Shown piece after piece: positions 10,099-18,535 of a DNA stretch of 64,000 nucleotides (position 1 is its first letter; each line of letters begins with the position of its first letter). Where the stretch lies: positions 62,001 through 126,000 of the forward strand of contig JAHBWD010000007.1 in NCBI GenBank assembly GCA_019637175.1. Direction: 5' to 3'. Source of the stretch: Labilithrix sp. (lineage in GTDB: Bacteria; Myxococcota_A; Polyangia; Polyangiales; Polyangiaceae). The translations under genes and the position numbers were made by a program. A model generated the notes under the pieces. The model ran no database searches and had not been told where the DNA came from. It saw only the letters and a program-made list of their open reading frames with translations.

Positions 10099-10518
10099 AT
10101 GGGCGACGACGAGCGAATGGCCGTCCCGGGGGCCGTCCAAGAAAAAGAAGCGGTCGAGGATCCGAGCGACCGGCGCAACTTCGATCGCTACGACGTCGAG
10201 TGGGCCGTCGACTGCGTCGCGAGCGACACGTTCCTCTACGCGTCGATCACGAACATCAGCGAGATGGGCATCTTCGTCCGCACCGACGAGCCGCTGACGA
10301 TCAACACGAAGCTGCGGCTGTCGTTCGCCCCGCCCGGCGCCACGCCGTTCAAGCTCGAAGGCTGCGTCGCGTGGGTCAACTGCGTGCGCGACGACGGCGA
10401 CAACCCGAACCCGGGGATGGGGATCCGCTTCGTCGATCTGCGGCCCGAGGAGCGAGAGCGGCTCGTCGAGGTGATCCGGACGATCGCGTATCTGCGGGAT
10501 CTGCCGCGCTACGACTGA
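10099..10518 (+). CDS. PilZ-domain protein, probable c-di-GMP receptor
   Basis: A 139-aa cytoplasmic protein consisting of one PilZ domain. The nucleotide-binding signatures are both present: RxxxR as RNFDR near residues 25-29, and the (D/N)xSxxG motif as NISEMG near residue 54, followed by IFVRT. The later WVN...GMGIRFVDL strand is typical of the PilZ subgroup that myxobacteria carry in many copies. With both motifs intact, c-di-GMP binding is expected; the output partner is unknown. The ATG at 10099 begins a short polar N terminus. Confidence 0.9.
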   Translation: MGDDERMAVPGAVQEKEAVEDPSDRRNFDRYDVEWAVDCVASDTFLYASITNISEMGIFVRTDEPLTINTKLRLSFAPPGATPFKLEGCVAWVNCVRDDGDNPNPGMGIRFVDLRPEERERLVEVIRTIAYLRDLPRYD

Positions 10519-10520
10519 GT

Positions 10521-12266
10521 CTATTCGCTCGGGAGCGGGAAGCGCCGCGCCACGATGCCCGTGCCGCTGCCGCCCGAGGTCTTGTCTTCCCACGCGATCG
10601 CCACGAAGGGCCCCGCGCCGCCGACGGCGACGCTGGGGTTCGCGCGCGTGCGCCCCGCGGCGCGGCTCGCCTTGAACTCCGTCGACTGGCCGTTCTCGTT
10701 GTTGAAGAGGAAACCGCTCGTGCCGCCGAGCATGCGGCCGCGGACGTCGCTCGTTCCCGCGTCGAGCCAGACGGCCACGTACGCCCCGCCGCCCGCAGGC
10801 GCGGGGGCGATCGCGGGCGTGATCTGATCGCCGTCCTTCACCACGTCGTTGATCGCGCTCGCCTGGTCGCCGGCGATCTTGGCGCCCTTCGCGTCGTAGC
10901 GCTGCGCGAAGACGTCGCCCGCCGAGCTCCACACGACCGCGAACCTGCCGTCGGGCAGCGAGGCGACGCGCGGCCGCTCGCTGACGGATCCGCCGTCGTT
11001 CACCGTCTGCTCGCTGCCGCTCGGCGTTCCGGTGTCGCTGATCGCGCGCAGCTTCACGCCCGTGCCGCTCTGCCACACGGCGACCCAGCCGGTCGGCGTC
11101 GCCGCGATCGAGACGCCCTTGTTGCCGGTGCCGGTGCTGATGTCGTTCTGCGGGCCGAGCGTCGACGGGGGCGTGAACGTCCTGCCCGCGATCTTGCCCT
11201 GCGCGGCGTCTTCCCACGCGATGAAGAGGCGGCTCTGCGGGCCCGCCGCGATCGCGGGGGCCGCTTGGATCGCCGGCTCTCCCGATCCGTCGGTGCCGCC
11301 GTTGATCCCGATCGGGGTTGCGCCCTGCTCGGCGACGAGCGCGCCGTCCATCGATCGCAGACGGATGTCCTGGCCGTTGGTCGGCCCCGGGGTGTCGTTG
11401 TCTTGGAAGACGACGTAGTACTTGCCGCCGAGGAACGCGGCCTGGGGCATCGACTGCTCGCGCGGCGACGGAGGAGGCGGGAAGGTCGGGCCGTTGGGCA
11501 GGAAGATCGATCCCGCCGCGAGCGCCGGAGGTGTCGTGAGCGGCGCCATGTCGTCGCCCATCGCGCGGAGCGCGACGTCGATGTTGCCGTTGCTGAGCGC
11601 CTTGTCCGTGTAGAACGCAAACATTCGGCCGGCCGTGCCGGTCTGCGCGGGCCAGAGCAGGAACGGGTTCAGCTTGTCGTTCGGCCCGCCCGTCTGCGTG
11701 CCGTTCTGGCCGCTGCCGATCGAGAGCTGGATCTCCTTCGTGAGACAGTCGTCGTCGCAGAGCACGCCGCCGGGCGGCTCGCACTGCTCGGTCGGCTGGA
11801 TCCTGCCGTCGTCGCAGACCGGAGGCTCGACGTAGCGGAACATCTTGATCGCGATCGGCAGCGCGTCTTGATCGATCTTCGAGGCCTTGCAGCCGATGGC
11901 GAGCGTGGCGTCGCCGTCGCCCTTGGCGACCGCGGAGAAGACGCGGATTGCGTCGGACTTCTCGATCGACAGGTCTCCGCAGAACTTCGCGCCGCCGGCG
12001 CATGCGCCGGGCACGAGCTCGCGGCGGGCGATCTCCTTCGCCGCGCCGGTGCCCTCGGGGAGGCTCGTCTGCCCCGTCGCCGTCTCGTCGCAGCTGACCG
12101 TGCCTTCGAGGACGGTGAGCGTGAGCTTGGTGACGCGGTCGAGAACGCCTTTCGGCACCGCGAGGTTCGTGGCGATCGCCACCCTCGGCGCTTCGGCGCC
12201 GCCGCCGCACGCCGCGGCGACGAGCACCCCGGCGGCTGCGCCACGAAGAAGAAAAGCTCGAGACAT
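10521..12266 (-). CDS. Large secreted lipoprotein, repeat-containing
   Basis: A 581-aa exported protein with a signal peptide ending VAAACGGG, a likely lipidation cysteine. A Cys-containing segment near residues 160-185 (VCDDGRIQPTEQCE) resembles the short Cys-rich GxxxxGEECD motifs common in myxobacterial surface proteins. The rest is built of recurring strands of the type F-V-A-W-x-D or V-A-V-W-Q-S separated by Gly/Pro/Thr loops, as in beta-propeller or VCBS-like proteins of the surface. No catalytic motif is seen. The stop lies 2 nt beyond the converging PilZ gene stop. It is the last gene after the sigma/anti-sigma unit, 54 nt from its neighbour. Confidence 0.75.
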   Translation of the reverse strand: MSRAFLLRGAAAGVLVAAACGGGAEAPRVAIATNLAVPKGVLDRVTKLTLTVLEGTVSCDETATGQTSLPEGTGAAKEIARRELVPGACAGGAKFCGDLSIEKSDAIRVFSAVAKGDGDATLAIGCKASKIDQDALPIAIKMFRYVEPPVCDDGRIQPTEQCEPPGGVLCDDDCLTKEIQLSIGSGQNGTQTGGPNDKLNPFLLWPAQTGTAGRMFAFYTDKALSNGNIDVALRAMGDDMAPLTTPPALAAGSIFLPNGPTFPPPPSPREQSMPQAAFLGGKYYVVFQDNDTPGPTNGQDIRLRSMDGALVAEQGATPIGINGGTDGSGEPAIQAAPAIAAGPQSRLFIAWEDAAQGKIAGRTFTPPSTLGPQNDISTGTGNKGVSIAATPTGWVAVWQSGTGVKLRAISDTGTPSGSEQTVNDGGSVSERPRVASLPDGRFAVVWSSAGDVFAQRYDAKGAKIAGDQASAINDVVKDGDQITPAIAPAPAGGGAYVAVWLDAGTSDVRGRMLGGTSGFLFNNENGQSTEFKASRAAGRTRANPSVAVGGAGPFVAIAWEDKTSGGSGTGIVARRFPLPSE

Positions 12267-12320
12267 CGCGGCGGACTCTACCAGAGGAGCCTGATGCCGT
12301 CGCGCTCGACGCGAGCGCGC

Positions 12321-12953
12321 CTACCGCTTCCAGAACCGAAGCCAGCTTCGCGGCTCCTCGCGCCCGCGCGCGACCGCGATGCCGACGAGCGACAGGGCTT
12401 GCTCGAGCTCCGCGCGCGTCCGGGCGTCACCCTCGCCGAGGTGCGCGCGCGCGTAGCGGTCTTTGGAGGCGCCGAGCGCGACGCGCGCGGCCCAATCGGC
12501 GACGGCGTCGTCGTCGTCGCCGGGCGCCGCGACGATCGCGACGGTTCGATCGTCGATCCGCACGGCGCACGACGGGTACTCCCACCCGCGCCGCGCCGCG
12601 GCGCGCTCGCTCTCGACCACGACCGAGCAATAGCCTTCGGCGAGCGACGCGCGGCACGGCATGAGGCGGCGCTCGTCGAGCGCCTCGCCCGCGCGCGCGA
12701 TCGCCTTCGCCGCGCCGTCGATCGTCGCGATCGCGAGGGTGGGGGAGGCGCCGGCCTCCGCGAGGAGACGACCGAGGCGCGCGCAGGCGTTGTAGAGGTC
12801 GCGCGCGTCGCTCGGCTCCGCCTTCTTCGCGAGGAGCTCGAGCACGAGCGCGCGCGGCGCGTCGGCGGCGGCGATCGCCGCGTCGTCGACCGCGTGCAGC
12901 GCGTGCTGGGCGTCGTGCTCACGCCACGCGGTGAGCGTCTCGTCGGCGGACAT
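12321..12953 (-). CDS. Uncharacterised soluble protein
   Basis: A 210-aa protein, Ala/Arg/Asp-rich and predicted mainly helical in its first half with a mixed second half (a CSVVVESER strand and a RTVAIVAAPGDDDD segment). No signal peptide, TM segment or recognised motif. It starts 9 nt after the anti-sigma stop and is therefore probably co-transcribed with the ECF sigma unit. Frame and codon usage match its neighbours, so it is likely a real gene, but I do not recognise the family. Confidence 0.7.
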   Translation of the reverse strand: MSADETLTAWREHDAQHALHAVDDAAIAAADAPRALVLELLAKKAEPSDARDLYNACARLGRLLAEAGASPTLAIATIDGAAKAIARAGEALDERRLMPCRASLAEGYCSVVVESERAAARRGWEYPSCAVRIDDRTVAIVAAPGDDDDAVADWAARVALGASKDRYARAHLGEGDARTRAELEQALSLVGIAVARGREEPRSWLRFWKR

Positions 12954-12962
12954 CGGGCGATA

Positions 12963-14276
12963 TCAGAAGCCTGATTCTTTGGCGCTGTCCAATGCCGTCG
13001 CGGCGGGCTTGGCCGGCGCGCGCGCGGGCGCCGGCGCGGCCGGTCGCGCCGCCGCGGCGCCGCCGGCCCCGCTCTTCGAGCGCTCGGCCTCGCGGCGTGA
13101 CGCGACCTGGTTCAGCTCGTTCAGCGCCTGCTGCGCCTGCGAGGCATGGGAGGCGACGCTCGCGAGTCTGTTGAGCTTCTCGCGCGCCGCCTCGAGGTGA
13201 CCCGTGGCGATCTGGCAGCGCGCGGACTCGAGCTGTGCCTCGTGCCCCGTCCAGCTCCCGCCCGCCTTCTGCGCGACGGCGTCGAAGCGCGCCGTCGCCG
13301 GACCGCAGCCGCCGTTGCCGTCTTTCACGCTCTTCGCCGCCCAGAGAGCGGCGTTCTGATCGCCGCCGCGCGCGGCCTGATCGAACTGACGCGTGGCCTC
13401 GGTGAAGTTGCGCGCGCGATACGCCGCCATGCCTGCGGAGAAGCCGTCTTGCGCTTCGGGTGCGGACTTCGCCGCCGGTGGCGGGGCGAGCGACTGCCCG
13501 CGCGGGGCGAAGTCGCCTTGGGGCATCGGCGCGCCGCCGGGCGCGCCCGCGTTGCTCGCGACGTCGCCGCCGACGCGCCGGGTGGCTGCCGGCGCCTTCT
13601 TCTCTTCCGAGTCGGCCTTGTCGGCCGATTCGGCGAGCGCGCTCGCGAGGCTCTCGTCGTCCTTCGCGCCGCGGCCCTTGCCCTTCGTGAGGCTGTCGAT
13701 CGGGCCTGCTGCCGGCTCTTCGGCGAGCGCGAGCGCGAGCGCCTGCGCCGCGCTCGCCGTCGCCGCGACGGGAGGAGACGTGACCGGCGTCGGTGCGTTC
13801 GGCCCGTGAGCCGCGGCGGCGGCCTTGCTGTCGAGCGAGTCGTGATCCGCCGCCGCCGGCGCGGCCGCGGCCGGCGCGCCCTGCTCGGTGACCGAAACGG
13901 CCTGTCCTCGATCCGCGGCGTGACGCGAGCGGATGACGAACGCGCTCGTCCCGATCATGAGCAAGAACACGGCGGCCATCGCCGTCTGCGGGCGCATCGC
14001 CCAACTTCCGGCAAGAGAGATGATCCGCGACGTGCGGCTCTGGATCGGCGTGACCTTCTGCGCCTCCTTCACCGCGGAGAGGATCCGATCCTCGAGCCCG
14101 GCGGGCACCTCGACCACGGGGAGCACGACCGCGCGTCGCGTCGCGCGCATGCCGTTCAGGATCGACGCGCAGCGCGAGCACCCCGACACGTGGCGCTTCA
14201 CGGCCGCGCTCGTGACCTCGTCGAGCTCGTCGTAGAGCTCGTCGATCAACAGGGGTTCGAACTTCTCGCAGTCCAT
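12963..14276 (-). CDS. Zinc-finger anti-sigma factor with long periplasmic repeat domain
   Basis: Membrane anti-sigma factor expected to hold the ECF sigma encoded 40 nt upstream. The N terminus has the ZAS zinc site: C3, H29, C33 and C36 (HxxxCxxC). One TM helix lies near residues 97-116. The exported part begins with about 170 residues of Ala/Pro/Ser-rich linker and ends in about 130 residues of TPR/Sel1-like helices (AYRARNFTEATRQFDQA and related). ATG at 14276 is chosen because it places C3 and the helix in family register; GAGAAAG just upstream is a modest ribosome site. An extended repeat-bearing sensor region is unusual for this class. Confidence 0.85.
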   Translation of the reverse strand: MDCEKFEPLLIDELYDELDEVTSAAVKRHVSGCSRCASILNGMRATRRAVVLPVVEVPAGLEDRILSAVKEAQKVTPIQSRTSRIISLAGSWAMRPQTAMAAVFLLMIGTSAFVIRSRHAADRGQAVSVTEQGAPAAAAPAAADHDSLDSKAAAAAHGPNAPTPVTSPPVAATASAAQALALALAEEPAAGPIDSLTKGKGRGAKDDESLASALAESADKADSEEKKAPAATRRVGGDVASNAGAPGGAPMPQGDFAPRGQSLAPPPAAKSAPEAQDGFSAGMAAYRARNFTEATRQFDQAARGGDQNAALWAAKSVKDGNGGCGPATARFDAVAQKAGGSWTGHEAQLESARCQIATGHLEAAREKLNRLASVASHASQAQQALNELNQVASRREAERSKSGAGGAAAARPAAPAPARAPAKPAATALDSAKESGF

Positions 14277-14316
14277 CTTTCTCGTCTCGCGTCTCTCGTC
14301 TGTTCCTAGTCCGTAA

Positions 14317-14940
14317 TCATCGAAGCGCTCGCGCGTAGTCTTCGTATTCCGCGAGGGCCTCCTGGAGCCGCTCGAGCGCATATCTCATCCGGCTCTTGAC
14401 CGTATTCTCCGGGACGCCGGTGATCTCGGCGATCTCCTTGAAGGGGAGGTTCGAGACCTCGCGCATCAGGAACACCTCGCGCTGCTCGTCGGGCAGCGTA
14501 TCGACGGCGCGCGCGATGCGGGCCTTCAGCTCGGTGCCCGTCGCCTCGCGCTCGACACTCGCGCGTGGGTCTGCGGTCTGTTCACCCAGCGTGGGGCCTT
14601 CTCCCTCCTCCCCGCGCTGCTCGTCGAGCGAGGGATGCTTGCGCAGCGCCCGCTTGCGGAGGTGATCGATGCAGAGGTTTCGCGTGATCGTATAGACCCA
14701 CGTCGTGAAGCGGGCCTCGTGCTTGAAGTCGGGGGCGTTCTGCACGACGCGGACGAAGGCCTCCTGCACCACGTCCTCGGCCACCTGCGGAACGCGGACC
14801 TGCCGGAGGGCGAAGTTGAACAGGGCCCCCTGGTGCCTGCGGACGAGCGCGACGAAGGCCGAGCGATCGCCCTGCTGATACCGCAGCATCAGCGTTTCGT
14901 CGGCCGGATCCGGCCCCGGCCGTCGCGGAGGAGCGCTCAT
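14317..14940 (-). CDS. ECF-type (RpoE-like) RNA polymerase sigma factor
   Basis: A 207-aa extracytoplasmic-function sigma factor. Region 2 (about residues 20-90) includes AEDVVQEAFVRV and FTTWVYTITRNLCIDHLRK, the -10-recognition helix; region 4 (about 140-195) includes LPDEQREVFLMRE and the helix-turn-helix IAEITGVPENTVKSRM. An acidic Glu/Gly-rich linker of about 35 residues joins the two. The cognate zinc-binding anti-sigma follows in the same operon, so activity is likely released by an envelope signal. The target promoter was not identified. Confidence 0.94.
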   Translation of the reverse strand: MSAPPRRPGPDPADETLMLRYQQGDRSAFVALVRRHQGALFNFALRQVRVPQVAEDVVQEAFVRVVQNAPDFKHEARFTTWVYTITRNLCIDHLRKRALRKHPSLDEQRGEEGEGPTLGEQTADPRASVEREATGTELKARIARAVDTLPDEQREVFLMREVSNLPFKEIAEITGVPENTVKSRMRYALERLQEALAEYEDYARALR

Positions 14941-15284
14941 GAGGCTCTGGCCTGGCAGGATGGTACACGTGCTGCCGCATTTCCGTGGCGAATCAGACGG
15001 GCCAGGGGCCGGAAAGTTTTCCGAGCGGTGAAGTGTAGGATGTCCAGCGCGCCCGCGAGCTCGACCGTGAGGTTGGGGTGACGGATCGCGCCCATCCCGG
15101 GGGCTTGTTACGCGTGATCCCGGCCGCCCTCAAGGCCGGCAGAGCCGCCTCCGGGCGGGGTTGCAAGCGAGGAAGGTACCCGCCTACACTCCGGTTCGCT
15201 TCGACGCACCGCGCGACAGCGGTTGCAAGAGACAAAATTCGGTTTGGTGCACGAACGCACGAGCGCGTTCGAAAGGGAGCACGC
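14941..15284 (+). other. Divergent intergenic region, 344 bp
   Basis: This spacer separates the minus-strand sigma factor from the plus-strand envelope cluster and carries no convincing ORF. It contains a small interrupted palindrome GGAAAGTTTTCC (15011-15022) and two copies of GGTTGCAAG (15159-15167 and 15221-15229). The first copy is part of the candidate promoter listed separately. It probably holds promoters for both directions; no structured RNA was recognised. Confidence 0.5.
15161..15190 (+). promoter_or_regulatory. Candidate sigma-70 promoter for the TPR/Glt-like cluster
   Basis: TTGCAA (15161-15166) and TACACT (15185-15190) are separated by 18 nt, each matching 4 of 6 consensus bases. 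It would give a leader of about 85 nt before the ATG at 15285. The TTGCAA is repeated 60 nt downstream (15223-15228) without a matching -10. Prediction by eye only. Confidence 0.35.
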
Positions 15285-16127
15285 ATGCGACGTCAGGCGA
15301 TGGGTCTTGCTCTTGGCTTCCTCTGCGCGGGCGTGGTGTCCGCGACCGCCGTGACCGCCCTTGGTCAGGCGACCAAGCCCGCAGCGCCAGCCGCGGCCTC
15401 GGCCAAGCCCGCGACGTCGGGGTCGTCCGCGCCGGTCGCGAGCGGATCGGCGGCCGCGAGCTCGAGCAGCACGCCCGCCGCCGCCGGAAGCGGACCGGCC
15501 GTCCCCATCCCCGAGAAGCCCGCGATGGACGGCGCCACGTACGCGGTGCGCCTGCGCGATCTCGAGGCCCGCGTCGACGAGCTCAAAGATCAGATCCGCC
15601 GCAGCCACACGCGGCTCGCGCTCCTCAGCGACACGATCCTCTCGGGCGGCGCGGCGGGCTCGCGCGCCGAGGTGCTCTTCCACAACGAGATGTCGAGCGC
15701 GTTCCGCCTCACGCGCGCGCTCTTCATCGTCGACGGCGCCGTCCAATACAACCGGCAAGACGACACCGGCGCGCTCGCGGATCAGAAGGAGATCCCGATC
15801 TTCAGCGGGTCGATCCCGCCGGGCGATCACACCGTGCAGGTGGTGCTCAACTTCCAGGGCAACGGCTACGGCGTCTTCACGTATCTCCGCGGCTACAAGT
15901 TCGAGGTGAAGAGCGCGCACTCGTTCACCGCGGTCGAGGGCAAGACGCTCTCGCTCGTCGCGACCGCGCTCGAGAAGGGCGGCGTGACCACGCCGCTCGA
16001 GCAGCGGCCCACGATCGAGTGGGGCGAGAAGGTCGGCGCGATCGGATCGTCGGCGGCGAGCGCGCCCAAGGCGAGCAACGCGCCCGGCTCGGTGGGCGGC
16101 AGCATCCAGATCGGGGGAGGGAAGTAG
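15285..16127 (+). CDS. Exported coiled-coil protein, first gene of the TPR/Glt-like cluster
   Basis: A 280-aa protein with a signal peptide (cleavage probably after TALGQA), about 50 residues of Ala/Ser/Pro-rich linker, a short coiled coil (RLRDLEARVDELKDQIRR, about residues 86-105) and a beta-rich C-terminal domain (ALFIVDGAVQYN, GDHTVQVVLNFQGNG). ATG at 15285 has AAAGGGAG just upstream. The Ala/Pro-rich stretch can attract false dihydrolipoamide-acyltransferase annotations; no lipoyl or catalytic signature is present. It is followed after 2 nt by the 801-aa TPR protein, so a structural periplasmic role in the same assembly is inferred. Confidence 0.75.
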   Translation: MRRQAMGLALGFLCAGVVSATAVTALGQATKPAAPAAASAKPATSGSSAPVASGSAAASSSSTPAAAGSGPAVPIPEKPAMDGATYAVRLRDLEARVDELKDQIRRSHTRLALLSDTILSGGAAGSRAEVLFHNEMSSAFRLTRALFIVDGAVQYNRQDDTGALADQKEIPIFSGSIPPGDHTVQVVLNFQGNGYGVFTYLRGYKFEVKSAHSFTAVEGKTLSLVATALEKGGVTTPLEQRPTIEWGEKVGAIGSSAASAPKASNAPGSVGGSIQIGGGK

Positions 16128-16129
16128 TC

Positions 16130-18535
16130 TTGGCCTTTCTTCGACGAGGACGCTGCCTCGCGTTCGCGCTGGCGGGCGCGTCGCTCGCGCTCGCGGGCCC
16201 CGCGCGCGCCGCCGACGCCGACGGTGACGCGAGCCGCGCGCAGACCGAGGTGAGCGCGGTCGACCGCGAGAGCTCGCAGGTCCAGGCGGCGATCGAGAAG
16301 GCGAAAGGGCAGCGCTACACGGTCGAGCAGCGCGTCGCCAACGGCGAGCTCCTCTATCGCAGCAAAGACTACGCGCGCGCGGTCGTCGTGTTCAGCGAGA
16401 TCCTCGAGGAGTTCCCGAACACGCCGGCCTACCCCGACGCGCTCTGGCTCCGCGGCGAGACGTTCTACGCGCAGAAGGAGTACCTCTCCGCGCGCCGCGA
16501 CTACCGCCAGATCGTCGAGAACAACCAGGATCCGCGCTTCAACCCGTACTTCGGCAAGGCGCTCGCGCGCCTCGTCGACGTGTGCCTGCGCATCAACGAC
16601 ATCAAGGGCCTCGACGAGGTCTTCGCGAAGATCAACCAGGTGCCGCCGGCGCAGGTCGACGCGGCGCTGCTCTACGCGAAGGGCAAGGGCTACTACTTCA
16701 AGCAAGACTACGGCAGCTCGCTCGGCGCTCTTCAGTCGGTGCCGAACGGGAGCCCGTACACGCACCAGGCGCGCTACTTCCAAGGCATGGTCGCGATCAA
16801 GCAGGCGCGGCCCTCGACGCCGCCGCCGCCTCCGCCGGGCGCGCCCGCCGACGCCAACGTGCGCGCGCCGAGGGCGAACTACAAACAGGCGGTCGAGGCG
16901 TTCCGCGTCGTGACCGATCTCCCGCCGGACACCGACGAGCACCGCCACGTGATCGATCTGTCGTGGATGGCGATGGGCCGCCTCCACTACGAGATGGAGA
17001 ACTACACGCAGGCGGCCGAGGCCTATTCGAAGGTCGGCCGCGACTCGCCCGAGTTCGGGACGATGCTCTACGAGCTCGCGTGGGTGTACGTGCGCCTCGG
17101 CGACGTGCAGCGCGCCGAGCGCGCGCTCGAGGTGCTCCAGGTCGCCGACCCGAGCTCACCGATCGTGGGCGACGGCACGCTGCTGCGCGCCGATCTCCTC
17201 CTCCGCGCGGGCGCGTTCGACAAGTCGCTCCAGCTCTACGTCGGCGTCCGCGAGCAGTACGAGCCGATGCGCGCGAAGCTCGAAGCTTTCATCGACGGCA
17301 CGCAAGACCCGGCGGTCTACTACGACAAGCTCTCGCAGCAGCAGCTCGATCTGCTCGACCAGAACGATCAGATCCCGCCGCTCGCGATTCGCTGGGCGCG
17401 CGAGGCGGAAGACGGGCCGATGGCGTTCGCCGTCATCGACGACGTCAACCAGTGCAAGACGCTGATCCGCCAGAGCTACCAGCTCGTCGACAAGCTCAAC
17501 ATCATCCTCAACGCGGCGAACCGCGTGCGCGCTTTCCCCGAGCTCCAAGCGGGCGAGGAGAAGGCGCTGTCGCTGCTCAATCGCCTCTCGAAGATGCGCC
17601 TCGCGATCGCGAAGGGCATGGACGACGAAGAGCCGCAAGATCTCCAGGGCGACATCGGCACGGTGCGCGCGCAGCGTCGCGCCGCGCAAGGGATCATCGC
17701 GGGCCTGCCGACGACGAGCGGCGAGTTCGCCGATCGCGACTACGCGGGCATGCGCCAGTGGAACACGGTCTCGCAGGAGCTGTCGCGGCGCTCCGTCGAG
17801 GTCGACTACCTGAACGCCACGATCAACGGCCTGCGCCGGATGTTGAAGGAAGACGCGCAGCGCGGCGTCGCTCGGTCGCCGGCCGACGTCCAGCGCTTCA
17901 ACACCGAGCTCGACGAGAACGAGCGACTCCTCAAGCAGCGGCAGGCGGAGGTCGTCGATCTTCGTCGCCAGATCGAGATCGGCCGCGCGCAGATCGGCAT
18001 CGGCGACGCGCGCTACCAGAACGACGCCGTCGGGCGTGTGCAGTTCCGCGACGCGCTCGAGCGCGAGGTGCAGCTCGCCTCGCAAGGCAGCGCCGGCCCC
18101 GGCGCGCAGCGCTACGCCCAGCGCGTGCGCGCCTCGCTCGAGCAGGCGCGCACGGTCGAGGATCGCCTCGTGCAGCAGTTCGCAGCGCTCGAGCAGCAAG
18201 TCGCCGCGCGCATCGGCGAGGTGCAGGCGAAGGTCGAGGCCGAGCGGCTGAAGATCAACGGCTACAACATGACCCTCGGCGCCTACGACGCCGAGGCCCA
18301 CGATCTCGTCGGCCAGGTCGCGAAGCGAAACTTCCTCTTCGTGCGCGACAAGCTGCGCGGGATCATCCTCCGAGCCGACATCGGGATCACCGAGCAGGCC
18401 TGGGAGGTGCGTGAAGAGGAGCTGGAACGCGTGCACAACCTCCAGACGGAGCGCGCGCGCGAGGAGCAGCTGCTCGACGAGGAGCTGCGTGAAGTTCTCG
18501 ACGACGCCGGCGAAACGAAGCCGCTCGGCAAGTGA
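16130..18535 (+). CDS. Periplasmic TPR/coiled-coil protein (GltC-like?)
   Basis: An 801-aa exported protein. TTG at 16130 is chosen because it is 7 nt after GGGGAGGG, 2 nt after the preceding stop, and starts a good signal peptide ending GPARAAD. TPR-like helical pairs run from about residue 60 to 380 (LLYRSKDYARAVVVFSEIL is typical), interrupted by a Pro-rich loop near residue 230. The second half is long amphipathic helices with many Arg/Glu/Gln heptads, predicted coiled coil. Architecture and position suggest the periplasmic TPR component GltC of myxobacterial Glt systems, but this is inference from architecture. Confidence 0.78.
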   Translation: MAFLRRGRCLAFALAGASLALAGPARAADADGDASRAQTEVSAVDRESSQVQAAIEKAKGQRYTVEQRVANGELLYRSKDYARAVVVFSEILEEFPNTPAYPDALWLRGETFYAQKEYLSARRDYRQIVENNQDPRFNPYFGKALARLVDVCLRINDIKGLDEVFAKINQVPPAQVDAALLYAKGKGYYFKQDYGSSLGALQSVPNGSPYTHQARYFQGMVAIKQARPSTPPPPPPGAPADANVRAPRANYKQAVEAFRVVTDLPPDTDEHRHVIDLSWMAMGRLHYEMENYTQAAEAYSKVGRDSPEFGTMLYELAWVYVRLGDVQRAERALEVLQVADPSSPIVGDGTLLRADLLLRAGAFDKSLQLYVGVREQYEPMRAKLEAFIDGTQDPAVYYDKLSQQQLDLLDQNDQIPPLAIRWAREAEDGPMAFAVIDDVNQCKTLIRQSYQLVDKLNIILNAANRVRAFPELQAGEEKALSLLNRLSKMRLAIAKGMDDEEPQDLQGDIGTVRAQRRAAQGIIAGLPTTSGEFADRDYAGMRQWNTVSQELSRRSVEVDYLNATINGLRRMLKEDAQRGVARSPADVQRFNTELDENERLLKQRQAEVVDLRRQIEIGRAQIGIGDARYQNDAVGRVQFRDALEREVQLASQGSAGPGAQRYAQRVRASLEQARTVEDRLVQQFAALEQQVAARIGEVQAKVEAERLKINGYNMTLGAYDAEAHDLVGQVAKRNFLFVRDKLRGIILRADIGITEQAWEVREEELERVHNLQTERAREEQLLDEELREVLDDAGETKPLGK

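Noticed and set aside
15161..16129. N-terminal extension of the 801-aa TPR protein
   Set aside because: That stretch is out of frame with, and overlaps, the 280-aa gene, which has its own signal peptide; the TTG at 16130 has a good ribosome site.
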